Positions 1 to 8,230 of a stretch of 58,524 nucleotides of DNA are shown here, in pieces. The position numbers and the translations under genes were made by a program. The notes under the pieces were generated by a model. That model was not told the origin of the DNA. It did not search any database and saw only the letters and a program-made list of their open reading frames with translations. Source of the DNA: Bacteroidales bacterium (lineage in GTDB: Bacteria; Bacteroidota; Bacteroidia; Bacteroidales; UBA10428); contig JAFGPL010000235.1 in assembly GCA_016936215.1 (NCBI GenBank), positions 1 through 58,524 of the forward strand. The letters run 5' to 3'. How positions within the stretch are numbered: the stretch's first letter is position 1; every line of letters starts with the position of its first letter.

Positions 1-2
1 TA

Positions 3-698
3 AAGGATTTTATTAGTATTAGAAATAAGAAAGATAAATCAAAGAAAGCCACAAATGATGCTTTTGATAATCAATACGTAGATTTTGAGATATATAATAA
101 AATATTAAATAAAGAACTAAGAATAATTCCTCTTATTAATCCAAAACAAATTGGTACTACATCATTAGATATAAGGTTAGGTACATCTTTTCAATTCTAT
201 TTTCCAAATCAGATTGGAATACTTGATTATACAGACAATAAATCTCTTGACAACACCGAGCAGAATACTAAAACAGTTGATTTAGATTATTTAGAATCTA
301 TCACTATTGCACCTAAACAATTTATGCTTGGACATTCATTGGAATATATTTTATTGCCTGATGATTTATCTGCAGAACTTGATGGGAGAAGTAGTTTTGC
401 GAGATCGGGATTACAAATACATATGACAGCTGGTTTCGTTGAACCCGGTTTTGCCGGTGTTTTAACATATGAATTTTATAATACAGGGCCTAATCCAATA
501 AGATTATTCCCAGGTATGAGAATAGGTCAATTAAGGTTTATACCAGTAAAAAAACCTGCAATTCCATATAGCAAAAAAAGGGATGCAAAATATAAAGGGC
601 TTTTATCACATAATAAAGGGCTTCAATCAAAAGATGAGGAAGTACAAATAATATTAAAAGCAATTAATTCTGAAAAAAAGAAACTCTTAAAAACATAA
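3..698 (+). CDS. dCTP deaminase/dUTPase-family protein, 5' end outside the window
   Basis: The reading frame is open from base 3, so the gene starts upstream; an ATG at 324 is internal. Visible motifs match dCTP deaminase: SLDIRLG, GRSSFARSGL, MTAGFVEPGF, the catalytic-Glu segment YEFYN, GMRIGQLRF and the C-terminal KYKGL segment. In the family these bind the nucleotide and deaminate dCTP to dUTP. Ordinary Dcd starts about ten residues before the segment ELRIIPLINP; here at least 35 more residues (lysine-rich, then FEIYNKILNK) precede it, so there is an N-terminal extension or fused domain of unknown size. It is followed after 2 bp by a membrane-protein gene and is much richer in A+T than the rest of the window. 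A defence-type Dcd is possible (inference); a housekeeping Dcd is less likely in this context. Confidence 0.8.
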   Translation, partial: KDFISIRNKKDKSKKATNDAFDNQYVDFEIYNKILNKELRIIPLINPKQIGTTSLDIRLGTSFQFYFPNQIGILDYTDNKSLDNTEQNTKTVDLDYLESITIAPKQFMLGHSLEYILLPDDLSAELDGRSSFARSGLQIHMTAGFVEPGFAGVLTYEFYNTGPNPIRLFPGMRIGQLRFIPVKKPAIPYSKKRDAKYKGLLSHNKGLQSKDEEVQIILKAINSEKKKLLKT

Positions 699-700
699 TT

Positions 701-1453
701 ATGATTACAGAATTTTGGTCATATTTTTGGGTAATACTGCTAAGTGTTTTAACAGCATATACAGAACTACTTAGTAGGTACGATGATCCTTTACTCATAT
801 TATATAAATTTCCTAGCATTTTCTACTTACTTTTAAATGCTCTTTCGGCTGGATTGGTATATACATTAATAGATAATATGGGTATAAAAATTTCAATCAA
901 TGGTTCTGACAATTCTTCAATTAGTCAAATTATTTTAGCGGGTACATCTTCTCTTCTTTTATTACGTAGTTCATTTGGTATATTTAAAAAAGGTGATACT
1001 GACATAGAAATTGGAATTTCTGGAATACTTAAAATAATTTTTACATTTTGTGATAGAAGATTTGACCAAATCTTCACCCAGATTAGACTTAGTAGTATTG
1101 AGCGAATTATGAAGGATAAAGATAAGGTAATTGATTTTGAGAAAGCTAAAACGGACTTACCTGTATTGTGTATGAAAATGATGGCGAACTTGACAATTGA
1201 AGAGTCTCAAAAATTTGGTGCAGAAGTTGCAGATATTGACCAACCTGAAAGAAAAAATAATGAATTATTGTTTAATAAAAGTAAAATAATAATTCTTGGA
1301 TTTATTATATCAAAGTATACAGGTACAAAGCTTCTTGAAGCTGCAGTAAAAACTTTAGAAGATGATATCAAAATCCTTGAAGGAGAGCAAGATGAGACGA
1401 CAAATTTATTAGAACAATTAAATTCAATAAAATCTTCCTTTAAGAAGAAATAA
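701..1453 (+). CDS. Membrane protein of unknown function, 250 aa
   Basis: I do not recognise this family. The N-terminal ~95 residues contain three likely membrane segments (about residues 5-25, 38-58 and 72-90). The remaining ~150 residues are charged and probably cytoplasmic, with a lysine-rich C-terminus and a likely helical/coiled segment near residues 210-245. The ATG lies 2 bp after the stop of the dCTP-deaminase-like gene, so the two are almost certainly co-transcribed and perhaps translationally coupled. Base composition is AT-rich like its neighbours, suggesting joint acquisition. A membrane effector or anchor in a defence-like operon is a guess from context only. Confidence 0.75.
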   Translation: MITEFWSYFWVILLSVLTAYTELLSRYDDPLLILYKFPSIFYLLLNALSAGLVYTLIDNMGIKISINGSDNSSISQIILAGTSSLLLLRSSFGIFKKGDTDIEIGISGILKIIFTFCDRRFDQIFTQIRLSSIERIMKDKDKVIDFEKAKTDLPVLCMKMMANLTIEESQKFGAEVADIDQPERKNNELLFNKSKIIILGFIISKYTGTKLLEAAVKTLEDDIKILEGEQDETTNLLEQLNSIKSSFKKK

Positions 1454-1479
1454 TTTACTAATTTTAAAAAGAAATTATT

Positions 1480-1887
1480 ATGAAACCAAAAGCAGAAGAT
1501 AATATAAGTGGTTTTCTTGATGGTTATAAAGCAAGAAATATAGCTATACTTGAAGATACTCTAGTTTATGATATTAAAGATTTAGAGAAACTTTTATTCT
1601 TGTTAACCGAATTAGCAAAAGAAAACCAAGATTTCAGACATGAGTTTGAAACAATAAGTGATATATATAATCATTTTAAGAATAATTCATTTGATATATT
1701 AAGTCGTCTAATTGAACTTGGTGGAGATTTAAACAATTTTCTTGATATTATAAAAGATAATTTTAAAGGTAAATATTCTAACCGAATTGAGGATATAATA
1801 TTCAAATACATAGAGATTTGCGAGAAAAGTAAAAATCAGGAACTTCTTAAACGTGCCATCAAAGTAGCTTCAAAGATAAATTCTTAG
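1480..1887 (+). CDS. Small hypothetical protein, 135 aa
   Basis: No family recognised. It is a soluble, acidic-to-neutral, helix-rich protein without signal peptide or cysteine motif; residues ~25-60 and ~85-135 look amphipathic. It lies 26 bp after the membrane-protein gene and about 40 bp before the methyltransferase start, on the same strand and with the same low GC content, so it is probably the third gene of the four-gene operon. It may be a partner of either neighbour; nothing in the sequence decides which. Confidence 0.65.
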   Translation: MKPKAEDNISGFLDGYKARNIAILEDTLVYDIKDLEKLLFLLTELAKENQDFRHEFETISDIYNHFKNNSFDILSRLIELGGDLNNFLDIIKDNFKGKYSNRIEDIIFKYIEICEKSKNQELLKRAIKVASKINS

Positions 1888-1926
1888 AGTTTTGATGTGC
1901 TTTTAAAGTTTGAAAATTATTTCAAA

Positions 1927-2736
1927 ATGCAAATCTCAGATGAAATTTTCAAAATTCTTCAAGGTGATAGTAGAGATATTCTAAAAGATATTAAATCTAA
2001 TTCAGTTCAATGCATCATAACATCACCACCTTATTGGGGCCTTCGTGACTACCATCGCGAAAATCAAATAGGTTTAGAGCCATTATTAGATGAGTACCTA
2101 TCTCAATTAGAAATAGTGTTTAATGAGTTATACAGAATATTAAAACCAAATGGCGTTTTGTTTTTAGTAATTGGTGATGGTTATACTAGTGGAAATAGAA
2201 AATATAGGGCAATTGATAAAAAGAATCCCTCAAGATTGCTTGCAGTTAGACCTGACACTCCACCTGGTTTAAAAAATAAAGAATTAATTGGAATTCCTTG
2301 GAAACTAGCATTTTTATTGCAAAAAAATGGTTGGTATTTACGTAATGATATAATTTGGCACAAACCAAATGCAATGCCAGAAAGTGTAAAAGATAGACCA
2401 TATAGGTGTCATGAATATATATTTATGTTTTCAAAATTGGAAAAATATTTTTTTGATTTATCTAAGCTAAAAGATGCTAATCATAAATTACTAAGAAGTG
2501 TATGGGCAATTAATACATCATCTAAATCAGCCATTCACTCGGCAACCTTCCCATTAGAGTTGGTAAAATATTGTATATATTCTTCAACAAAACCAAAAGA
2601 TATTGTTTTAGATCCTTTTTGCGGGATTGGTACTGTTGGAATAGCATGTGTTGAAACTAATAGAGGTTTTTTAGGAATAGATATTAATGATTTATATATT
2701 AATGAGGCGATTCAAAATATAAAAGAAATAATTTAG
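1927..2736 (+). CDS. Site-specific DNA methyltransferase, beta class (N4-cytosine or N6-adenine)
   Basis: About 270 aa. The catalytic motif IV TSPPYWG lies near the N-terminus (about residue 32) and the SAM-binding motif I DPFCGIGTVGIA near the C-terminus (about residue 230), the motif order of beta-class amino-methyltransferases. SPPY rather than DPPY slightly favours N4-cytosine. I use ATG 1927; a GTG at 1897 would add ten residues. The protein would methylate a short DNA sequence using S-adenosylmethionine. No restriction endonuclease gene is visible next to it, so it is an orphan methylase or part of a larger system extending left of the window. Last gene of the AT-rich operon. Confidence 0.9.
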   Translation: MQISDEIFKILQGDSRDILKDIKSNSVQCIITSPPYWGLRDYHRENQIGLEPLLDEYLSQLEIVFNELYRILKPNGVLFLVIGDGYTSGNRKYRAIDKKNPSRLLAVRPDTPPGLKNKELIGIPWKLAFLLQKNGWYLRNDIIWHKPNAMPESVKDRPYRCHEYIFMFSKLEKYFFDLSKLKDANHKLLRSVWAINTSSKSAIHSATFPLELVKYCIYSSTKPKDIVLDPFCGIGTVGIACVETNRGFLGIDINDLYINEAIQNIKEII

Positions 2737-3269
2737 TATGGCTTGCAAAGCTATCCTCCCTTCGCTCCAAGGCACATTGACAAAACGCACAAAGCCTACG
2801 CTACAACCAAATTTTGCCAAAGAGCCTTTTCGCCCGTCCCACTCCACTGCTAAATTGATATACAGTGTAGACTTGATAAATAAATGGATTGAGAATATAA
2901 ACCGCCAGTGCCTAACAATATAGGATTTAAGGCACAGTTGAGCCAAAAAAAGAGGCAGTATGGTAGAGAACTTACTGGTTCAAAAAAAGGTTTGTGAGTT
3001 TGTTTACCTGCTCAATTGTGTTTTATCCCCCAACCTGGCGCAAGCGTCACACTTGTGCCCCCACTCTATCTCAACCATCCCGCTTCTGCCCTTTCCCGCC
3101 CATCCCTCCACACATACGCGCATCCCCCTCAGCCCTGATCCCTTATTTACCCGCCTCACAAAAAATACCCATCATCAAAAAAAATTTTTTATTTCAAAAT
3201 AAAATTTTATATATTGCGTTCTTTAACAACATGTTATTCTATAATTGTCTAAACTAATTAAAAATTACC
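2737..3269. other. 533-bp non-coding spacer with repeat copy A
   Basis: No convincing gene. The segment 2802-2898 is a diverged copy of 4346-4442. At 2908-2935 the arms GTGCCT and AGGCAC flank AACAATATAGGATTTA, a small hairpin. Composition changes abruptly here from AT-rich coding DNA to C-rich DNA (3030-3140) and back to AT-rich DNA just before the next gene at 3270. Confidence 0.6.
2802..2898 (+). repeat. Dispersed intergenic repeat, copy A
   Basis: Begins TACAACCAAATTTTGCCAA and ends GATTGAGAATA. It aligns end to end with 4346-4442 with roughly three quarters of positions identical and only short gaps, including the shared words AGAGCCTT, GCCCGTCCC and GATTGAGAATA. The two copies frame the gene at 3270-3998. 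Their nature (mobile element remnant, cassette boundary or conserved untranslated sequence) cannot be decided from two copies. Confidence 0.7.
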
Positions 3270-3998
3270 ATGGCAAAAAATCGCAATTACAGTTGTAAAG
3301 ATGTCGATATGTTAATGGCATCTAAAACAATCGCCGAAAATTTCTGGGCGAACATTTCAGAACTTTCAGCAACACGTACCGATTGGTCGGAACAGTATGC
3401 AAACGATTTGATTACACGAATCGACAATGCAATCGAAACCCATCTGGGTATTGATGCAAAAAAAGATTTGCGTAATGCAACAGTAACGTTGGCATCCATT
3501 CAGGTTCCGGCCAGGCGCGATGTATCTTATTTCAAAACACAGGTAGACGAAGACTTTAAGAAAGAAACGTCCAAACGTGATGAAATATTAAAAACCCTCG
3601 GTTTTGCAAATCACCTTCGTGGTGTGCAAAAAGGCAACCAGGAATCTTTAATCCAGTTGCTTTACCAGTTCAAAACCAACCTTACGGATACATTGCGTCA
3701 GGAGATAACCGCCAAAGGGATGAACCCGACCCTTCTTGATAATATAATCGGTTATGCTGATACATTCAAACAGGCAAATGTCACCCAGGAAACGTTAAAA
3801 GGCTCAACCAAAGAGATAACACAGGAGGTTTCAGATGTTTTCAATGGTATCTACGACGAGATAATCGGTATCTGCAAGAAAGCATCAAACTACTACCAGT
3901 ATGAACCCCTAAAGAAAGAACAGTTCACTTTCGCAAAAGCGCTTTCCAACCTTGGGGCAGCAGCTAAAATAGCCGGGACAGAGCCAACAGCGGCATAA
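3270..3998 (+). CDS. Hypothetical protein, 242 aa, helix-rich
   Basis: Family not identified with certainty; it resembles Bacteroidetes-specific cytoplasmic proteins of unknown function. There is no signal peptide or membrane segment. The sequence is rich in polar and charged residues and appears almost entirely alpha-helical, with an Ala/Thr-rich tail. It stands alone between two repeat-filled spacers and its GC content (~43%) is much higher than that of the operon to its left. Immediately after its stop codon, the same frame runs through a 21-bp tandem repeat for about 25 further codons, so the repeats could once have coded for a heptad-repeat tail. ATG 3270 is preceded by an AT-rich stretch that probably holds the promoter. 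Confidence 0.75.
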   Translation: MAKNRNYSCKDVDMLMASKTIAENFWANISELSATRTDWSEQYANDLITRIDNAIETHLGIDAKKDLRNATVTLASIQVPARRDVSYFKTQVDEDFKKETSKRDEILKTLGFANHLRGVQKGNQESLIQLLYQFKTNLTDTLRQEITAKGMNPTLLDNIIGYADTFKQANVTQETLKGSTKEITQEVSDVFNGIYDEIIGICKKASNYYQYEPLKKEQFTFAKALSNLGAAAKIAGTEPTAA

Positions 3999-4003
3999 AA
4001 ATT

Positions 4004-4262
4004 CCCTGTCTAAAAAGGGACAACGTTCTCAAAGAAGGGACATCAACTGACAGACAAGGGAACTCATCCGACAAAGAAGGGAGTGAATTCGGCAGATAAG
4101 TGATATCATTCTCAGGGAAGGGAGCAAACCCGGCAAAGAAGGGACACAATCTGGCAGACAAGGGAGCCCGGTTGACAAAGAAGGGACTCAATCTGGCAGA
4201 CAAGGTAGCTAACCTGGCAAAGAAGGGACAATGCCTGACAAAAAAGGGAGCATATACATAGC
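4004..4262 (+). repeat. Degenerate 21-bp tandem repeat, about 12 units
   Basis: Typical unit: CAAAGAAGGGACNCAATCTGG alternating with CAGACAAGGGAGCCCGGTTGA. The period is 21 bases, so any frame through it encodes a seven-residue repeat (for example K-K-G-x-x-L-A on the plus strand). Units differ mostly outside the AAGGGA core. It starts within a few bases of the stop codon of the 3270-3998 gene. Confidence 0.85.
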
Positions 4263-4345
4263 CCCAGGTGCATTGTCCCTTCTGCTTTAAGGCACATGCG
4301 GCAACCGACGTAAGGAGCTCACGAAGTAAACCCCGCAGGCAAACA

Positions 4346-4442
4346 CACAACCAAAGTTTGCCACAAGAGCCTTCAAGCCCGTCCCGCCCCAATGCTTGAC
4401 TGATAGACTTTACAAATATAAATGATATGCAGATTGAGAATA
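4346..4442 (+). repeat. Dispersed intergenic repeat, copy B
   Basis: Starts ACACAACCAAAGTTTGCCAC and ends GATTGAGAATA; homologous to 2802-2898. Similarity probably also includes the preceding AAGGCACAT words (4289-4297 here, 2769-2777 in copy A), with different DNA between. Confidence 0.7.
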
Positions 4443-4515
4443 AAAAACCAAAAGTACCTAAGGCTGTCATAAAACATAGCGCAGAAAGTAGTAAATTTGA
4501 GCAATATAACACCCG

Positions 4516-4532
4516 CCTGCCGGTCGGGCAGG
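4516..4532. repeat. Palindrome CCTGCC-N5-GGCAGG
   Basis: CCTGCCGGTCGGGCAGG, a short perfect hairpin. Similar CCTGCC/GGCAGG cores occur at 5370-5387 and, with one mismatch, at 35469-35488, so this may be a dispersed small palindrome of the genome. Confidence 0.6.
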
Positions 4533-4635
4533 TTTAATCAACCTCAGCAACGGTCTGATACGAAAGTGCTTCGCAGTGCGCTACGTTTCATACAGCCAAA
4601 CCGCTAATGCATCATGCTAAAAGACTCCGAAATAA

Positions 4636-5301
4636 ATGAGTAGACGGTTAAATTACATATTGCTTCTTTTAATTGGATTTTTATTATTTGGAATCGTGCC
4701 AAAATCACGAATTATTGATAAGGATTGCAAAATAAAAATTCAATGGATTGCTAATTTAAAAGGTGATTTTAACTTTAGGACAAAATGGAGTTACCCTGAA
4801 GGTGTTTTTAGGAATGAATTTGGACAATTAAGCTGTGATGGATTTTGCCCTGAAGGGACTGAATCCATGAAAGATAGTGTTGGTAAGATATATGCAGATT
4901 CATTGACTAGGTTTTATCAATTGGTTGATACAACTCATCAATATCATTCAATTTCGTGTGATGCATGGTGTTATGAATGGGCGGGAACTGATTTTATTAC
5001 AGCTAAACAGACAAATAAAAATCACTTAACTTGTTCAACGCATAAAAATGTGGGGACTCATTGCAGTCTGATTATTGAGATTATCAACGGCACTTGCATC
5101 CCGAGGATTGAATTAATTAGCATTTCTTCACCTGGATTAAAAACTTATTTTTGTAAAAACGGATTTCTTAAAATTGATAAGAATTTGTTATTAAAAGGGA
5201 TTATAAAAGCTGAATTTAATTTTGATTTTATTAATTCAGATGAACCGAACCGAAATATATTTTGGAAAGGTAAAATTTATGCAACGATTGAAAAACAATA
5301 A
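4636..5301 (+). CDS. Hypothetical exported or membrane-anchored protein, 221 aa
   Basis: No family recognised. Residues ~5-22 form a hydrophobic signal/anchor segment after two arginines; no lipobox cysteine is evident. The rest is likely extracytoplasmic and contains about ten cysteines, several in close pairs (CDGFC, CDAWC), suggesting disulfide bonds. The gene is isolated, AT-rich (unlike 3270-3998), and bounded on both sides by palindrome-containing spacers, which fits separate acquisition. Function unknown. Confidence 0.65.
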   Translation: MSRRLNYILLLLIGFLLFGIVPKSRIIDKDCKIKIQWIANLKGDFNFRTKWSYPEGVFRNEFGQLSCDGFCPEGTESMKDSVGKIYADSLTRFYQLVDTTHQYHSISCDAWCYEWAGTDFITAKQTNKNHLTCSTHKNVGTHCSLIIEIINGTCIPRIELISISSPGLKTYFCKNGFLKIDKNLLLKGIIKAEFNFDFINSDEPNRNIFWKGKIYATIEKQ

Positions 5302-5340
5302 AAAAGCACGAACGCCCAGCACACAATATAGCCAATAAGG

Positions 5341-5394
5341 GTGTCGCTGGTTTGCGAAAGTTTGTAATCCCTGCCTTTGCCGGCAGGCAGACAC
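5341..5394. repeat. Palindromic element with CCTGCC/GGCAGG core
   Basis: GTGTC (5341-5345) pairs with GACAC (5390-5394) and CCTGCC (5370-5375) with GGCAGG (5382-5387), giving a nested hairpin in the spacer between 5301 and 5526. It shares its core with 4516-4532. Confidence 0.5.
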
Positions 5395-5525
5395 TTCAGT
5401 TTTTCGTGTTCCGTGTTAGGAAATCGCCCAAACATCTTACTGGTCATTGTCAAACATTGTGACATATGAAATGTGAACAACAGGTACATATAAACAAAAT
5501 TTCAGCAAATAGCGAATTAACAAAT

Positions 5526-7901
5526 ATGAGGTTTTTATTTCTCACAGTTCTGGTATTGATAATCCTTAATAGTGCAAAAGCACAAAACTATGTTCAAACA
5601 ATTTCCGGTACAGTTTTCGACAAAGACAGCAAAGAAACTTTAATTGGAGCAACGGTAGTATTGGTAGGTTCAGACTTGATAATCGGCACGATTACAGATG
5701 CAGATGGAAGTTTTTTTTTAGAAAATGTTCCGGTTGGCAGACAAACCTTAATGGTTTCATATATTGGATATTCAGATATTAGTATTCCTGAAATACTGGT
5801 CACAACAGGGAAAGTAGTAGTTCTCAATATTGAACTTAGTCAAAATTTAATGCATTTACAGGAAGTACAGGTAATAGCCTCCGAAAGCGATAAAGACAAA
5901 ACTTTAAACACCATGTCGACAATAAGTGCCAGAAAGCTTAATATGGAAGATGCAAGCCGCTATGCCGGAGGTTTTTTTGATGCATCAAGAATGGTGAGCT
6001 CGTTTGCCGGTGTTACAGCTGTAGAAGGCGATGGTGTAAATGATATAATCATTAGGGGAAACTCATCAAGAGGTTTACTCTGGAAATTAGAAGGCATTGA
6101 GATACCAAATCCTAACCATTTTACCGATGGGCAAGGTGGAACAGGTGGGACTGTAAGTATAATCAGTTCGAAAATGCTTTCTACTTCCGATTTTTTTACC
6201 GGCGCTTTTCCTGCTGAATATGGAAATGCAACTTCCGGTATTATGGATATAAATTTAAGGACAGGAAAAACCGGGGAACGTGAATATGCTTTTCAATTGG
6301 GAGTGGTTGGTACTGAATTTTGCCTTGAAGGAGGCTTTACAAAACAGTCAAAATCTTCCTATCTGATAAATTACCGTTATTCAACATTTGGATATCTTTC
6401 GAAAATGGGAATGATTGACTTGGGCAATAACAACCTTCCCCCAATATTCCAGGATTTATCAGCAAAGATCAATTTCCCGACAAAAAAATCCGGTACTTTT
6501 TCATTATTTATAGTAGCCGGGCAAAGCAACACAGGCACACAAGCAATTAAAGATTCGACACAATGGTTGTCAGATCCCGACCTGAGCTATTTCGAAAATG
6601 AAGACCATAAAATGGCAATTGCCGGTTTAAAACATTTTTACTTATTCCACGGAAATAAAACATCAATTAAAACTGTTGTTGCTGGCACATACCAATCAGA
6701 TGAGTGGACAGAAGGTTCTTTAACGCATAATTATGAAAAATTTCATGATTACTATAACATTTTCACCTATCCGTCAATAAGGGCAAGCATTGTTTTAAAC
6801 AGCAAAATTAACAACCGTAATGTATTAAGGGCTGGTATTATGTTTAGTTCTTTGGGCTTTGATATGTTTTATCGTGATTATAATTTCAATATCGGCACAT
6901 ACGACACTTTGGTCAATCAGAATGGTTACAGCAGCTTGAGCCAGGCTTTTATTCAACATAAATACCGTTTTTCTGATAAAACTGAAATGAATATTGGCAT
7001 TCATACCCTTTATTTTCAATTGAATGGAAATTCATCAATTGAGCCACGTCTGGGAGTAAAACATAAAATTACCGACAAAGTATCATTAAATTTTGGCTTT
7101 GGCATGCATTCCCGGGCAGAAGCAATTTCAGCCTATATGGCTTTGATACAGCAACCTGACGGAGAATGGTCGGCTGTAAACAAAAACATTGGGTTCGGAA
7201 AGGCATCACATACAGTTATCGGATGCGATTATTCACTCAACCAAAACTGGCGTATTAAAGCAGAGGCATATTATCAATATCTTTTCAATGCAGCAGTAAG
7301 TATGGATACCACAAGCGTGGTTTCATCTATAAATTTCGGGTATGGCATACCTGACCAGGAACTTATTAATAGCGGAAAAGGTTACAACTTTGGAGTTGAG
7401 TTAACCGTTGAAAGATTTTTCAATCAAGGATATTATGTGCTTTTTACAACTTCAATTTTCGACTCAAAATTCAAGGCACCAAATGGCAATTGGTACAATA
7501 CAGTTTTTAATTGTGGTTATGTCGGTAATTTTTTAGCGGGCAAAGATTTCAATTTCGGTAATCATCATCAAAACGTTGTCGGTATCAATACAAAATGTGT
7601 GTTGAGAGGGGGATATAGAATTTCCCCAATCAACAGGGAATTATCAATTTTGGACCATGAGGTGGTTTTTGATGAATCACGGTACAACGAAAATCGCTTA
7701 CCCAATTTTTTAAGATTCGACTTCGGCACTTATTGCAGGATTAATAAAGTCAACTATTCATATATATTTTCACTTGATATACAGAACTTTATCAATCGTA
7801 AAAACATCATGTGGTATGAGTATTCCGCATCAAAAAACGATATTGTACCTGTGGAAGGCATGGGACTAATACCTATTCTAAATTTTAGAATTGAGTTTTA
7901 A
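5526..7901 (+). CDS. TonB-dependent receptor with carboxypeptidase-like N-terminal domain
   Basis: About 791 aa from ATG 5526, chosen because it places a clean signal peptide (MRFLFLTVLVLIILNSAKAQ) at the N-terminus; an in-frame ATG at 5466 would bury it. After the signal come a CarboxypepD_reg-like domain (residues ~25-115, ISGTVFDKDSKETLIGATV), a plug domain (~120-250, with IIIRGNSSRG, LEGIEIPNP and YGNATSGIMDINL) and an outer-membrane beta-barrel ending in aromatic strands (FRIEF-stop). It would take up an unidentified substrate across the outer membrane using TonB energy. There is no SusD partner and it is monocistronic. The spacing and composition suggest it marks the start of the core genome after the accessory region. 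Confidence 0.88.
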   Translation: MRFLFLTVLVLIILNSAKAQNYVQTISGTVFDKDSKETLIGATVVLVGSDLIIGTITDADGSFFLENVPVGRQTLMVSYIGYSDISIPEILVTTGKVVVLNIELSQNLMHLQEVQVIASESDKDKTLNTMSTISARKLNMEDASRYAGGFFDASRMVSSFAGVTAVEGDGVNDIIIRGNSSRGLLWKLEGIEIPNPNHFTDGQGGTGGTVSIISSKMLSTSDFFTGAFPAEYGNATSGIMDINLRTGKTGEREYAFQLGVVGTEFCLEGGFTKQSKSSYLINYRYSTFGYLSKMGMIDLGNNNLPPIFQDLSAKINFPTKKSGTFSLFIVAGQSNTGTQAIKDSTQWLSDPDLSYFENEDHKMAIAGLKHFYLFHGNKTSIKTVVAGTYQSDEWTEGSLTHNYEKFHDYYNIFTYPSIRASIVLNSKINNRNVLRAGIMFSSLGFDMFYRDYNFNIGTYDTLVNQNGYSSLSQAFIQHKYRFSDKTEMNIGIHTLYFQLNGNSSIEPRLGVKHKITDKVSLNFGFGMHSRAEAISAYMALIQQPDGEWSAVNKNIGFGKASHTVIGCDYSLNQNWRIKAEAYYQYLFNAAVSMDTTSVVSSINFGYGIPDQELINSGKGYNFGVELTVERFFNQGYYVLFTTSIFDSKFKAPNGNWYNTVFNCGYVGNFLAGKDFNFGNHHQNVVGINTKCVLRGGYRISPINRELSILDHEVVFDESRYNENRLPNFLRFDFGTYCRINKVNYSYIFSLDIQNFINRKNIMWYEYSASKNDIVPVEGMGLIPILNFRIEF

Positions 7902-8230
7902 GATTGACAGATGACTAATTATTTGCCGAATAAAAGATTGCCATATTCATAGTAAATCCGAATGAATAGTTACACGATAAGTTCCTTTAAGTGCTTGTAT
8001 TTTATATAGATTACCTTATCCCACGATTTATTTTGGTTTTTTTTTGAAATATTTCTCATGAAAAATACCGGAAAATAAATGATGCCAAATAATCCTTGGT
8101 CCCCGGAAAAATAAAATCCTTGTAATAGTGTCCGTGTTTTTGTTTTTTGTAACTTGTTGCTAAAATAGTATATTTGTTACAATTCGTTTTTTGCTAATGA
8201 TTTTGTCACCTGAATTACAATCCACCAAAT
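7902..8230. other. 329-bp intergenic region with promoter only
   Basis: Between the receptor stop and the sensor kinase start. Apart from the promoter at 8146-8176 and a T-run at 8036-8045, I see no structure or gene in it. Confidence 0.5.
8146..8176 (+). promoter_or_regulatory. Bacteroidetes-type promoter of the kinase/regulator pair
   Basis: TTTG (8146-8149), 19-bp spacer, TATATTTG (8169-8176): an exact match to the phylum consensus TTTG-N17-23-TAnnTTTG. Start of transcription is expected near 8183, leaving a leader of about 48 bases before ATG 8231. Confidence 0.75.

Larger units (their letters stand above)
3999..4635. other. 637-bp non-coding spacer: tandem repeat, repeat copy B, palindromes
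   Basis: Holds the 21-bp tandem repeat (about 4004-4262), repeat copy B (4346-4442), a perfect small palindrome (4516-4532) and an imperfect inverted repeat around 4549-4612. Open frames across it are repeat-driven and compositionally odd, so I do not call genes here. Confidence 0.6.

Noticed and set aside
2737-3257. Small frames in the first spacer (60-87 codons)
   Set aside because: C-rich, proline-rich translation without start context; overlaps repeat copy A.
3270-3998. Assignment of gene 3270-3998 to a named DUF
   Set aside because: It resembles a Bacteroidetes unknown family but I could not confirm which from the sequence alone.
3964-4512. 182-codon minus-strand frame across the tandem repeat
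   Set aside because: Frame kept open by the 21-bp repeats and low-complexity Leu/Cys/Phe content; overlaps the end of a real gene; no start context.
2908-5420. Integron attC sites
   Set aside because: Words such as GCCTAAC and GTTAGG occur but no complete paired R''/L''/L'/R' set could be traced by eye, and no integrase is present. Kept only as a cautious finding.
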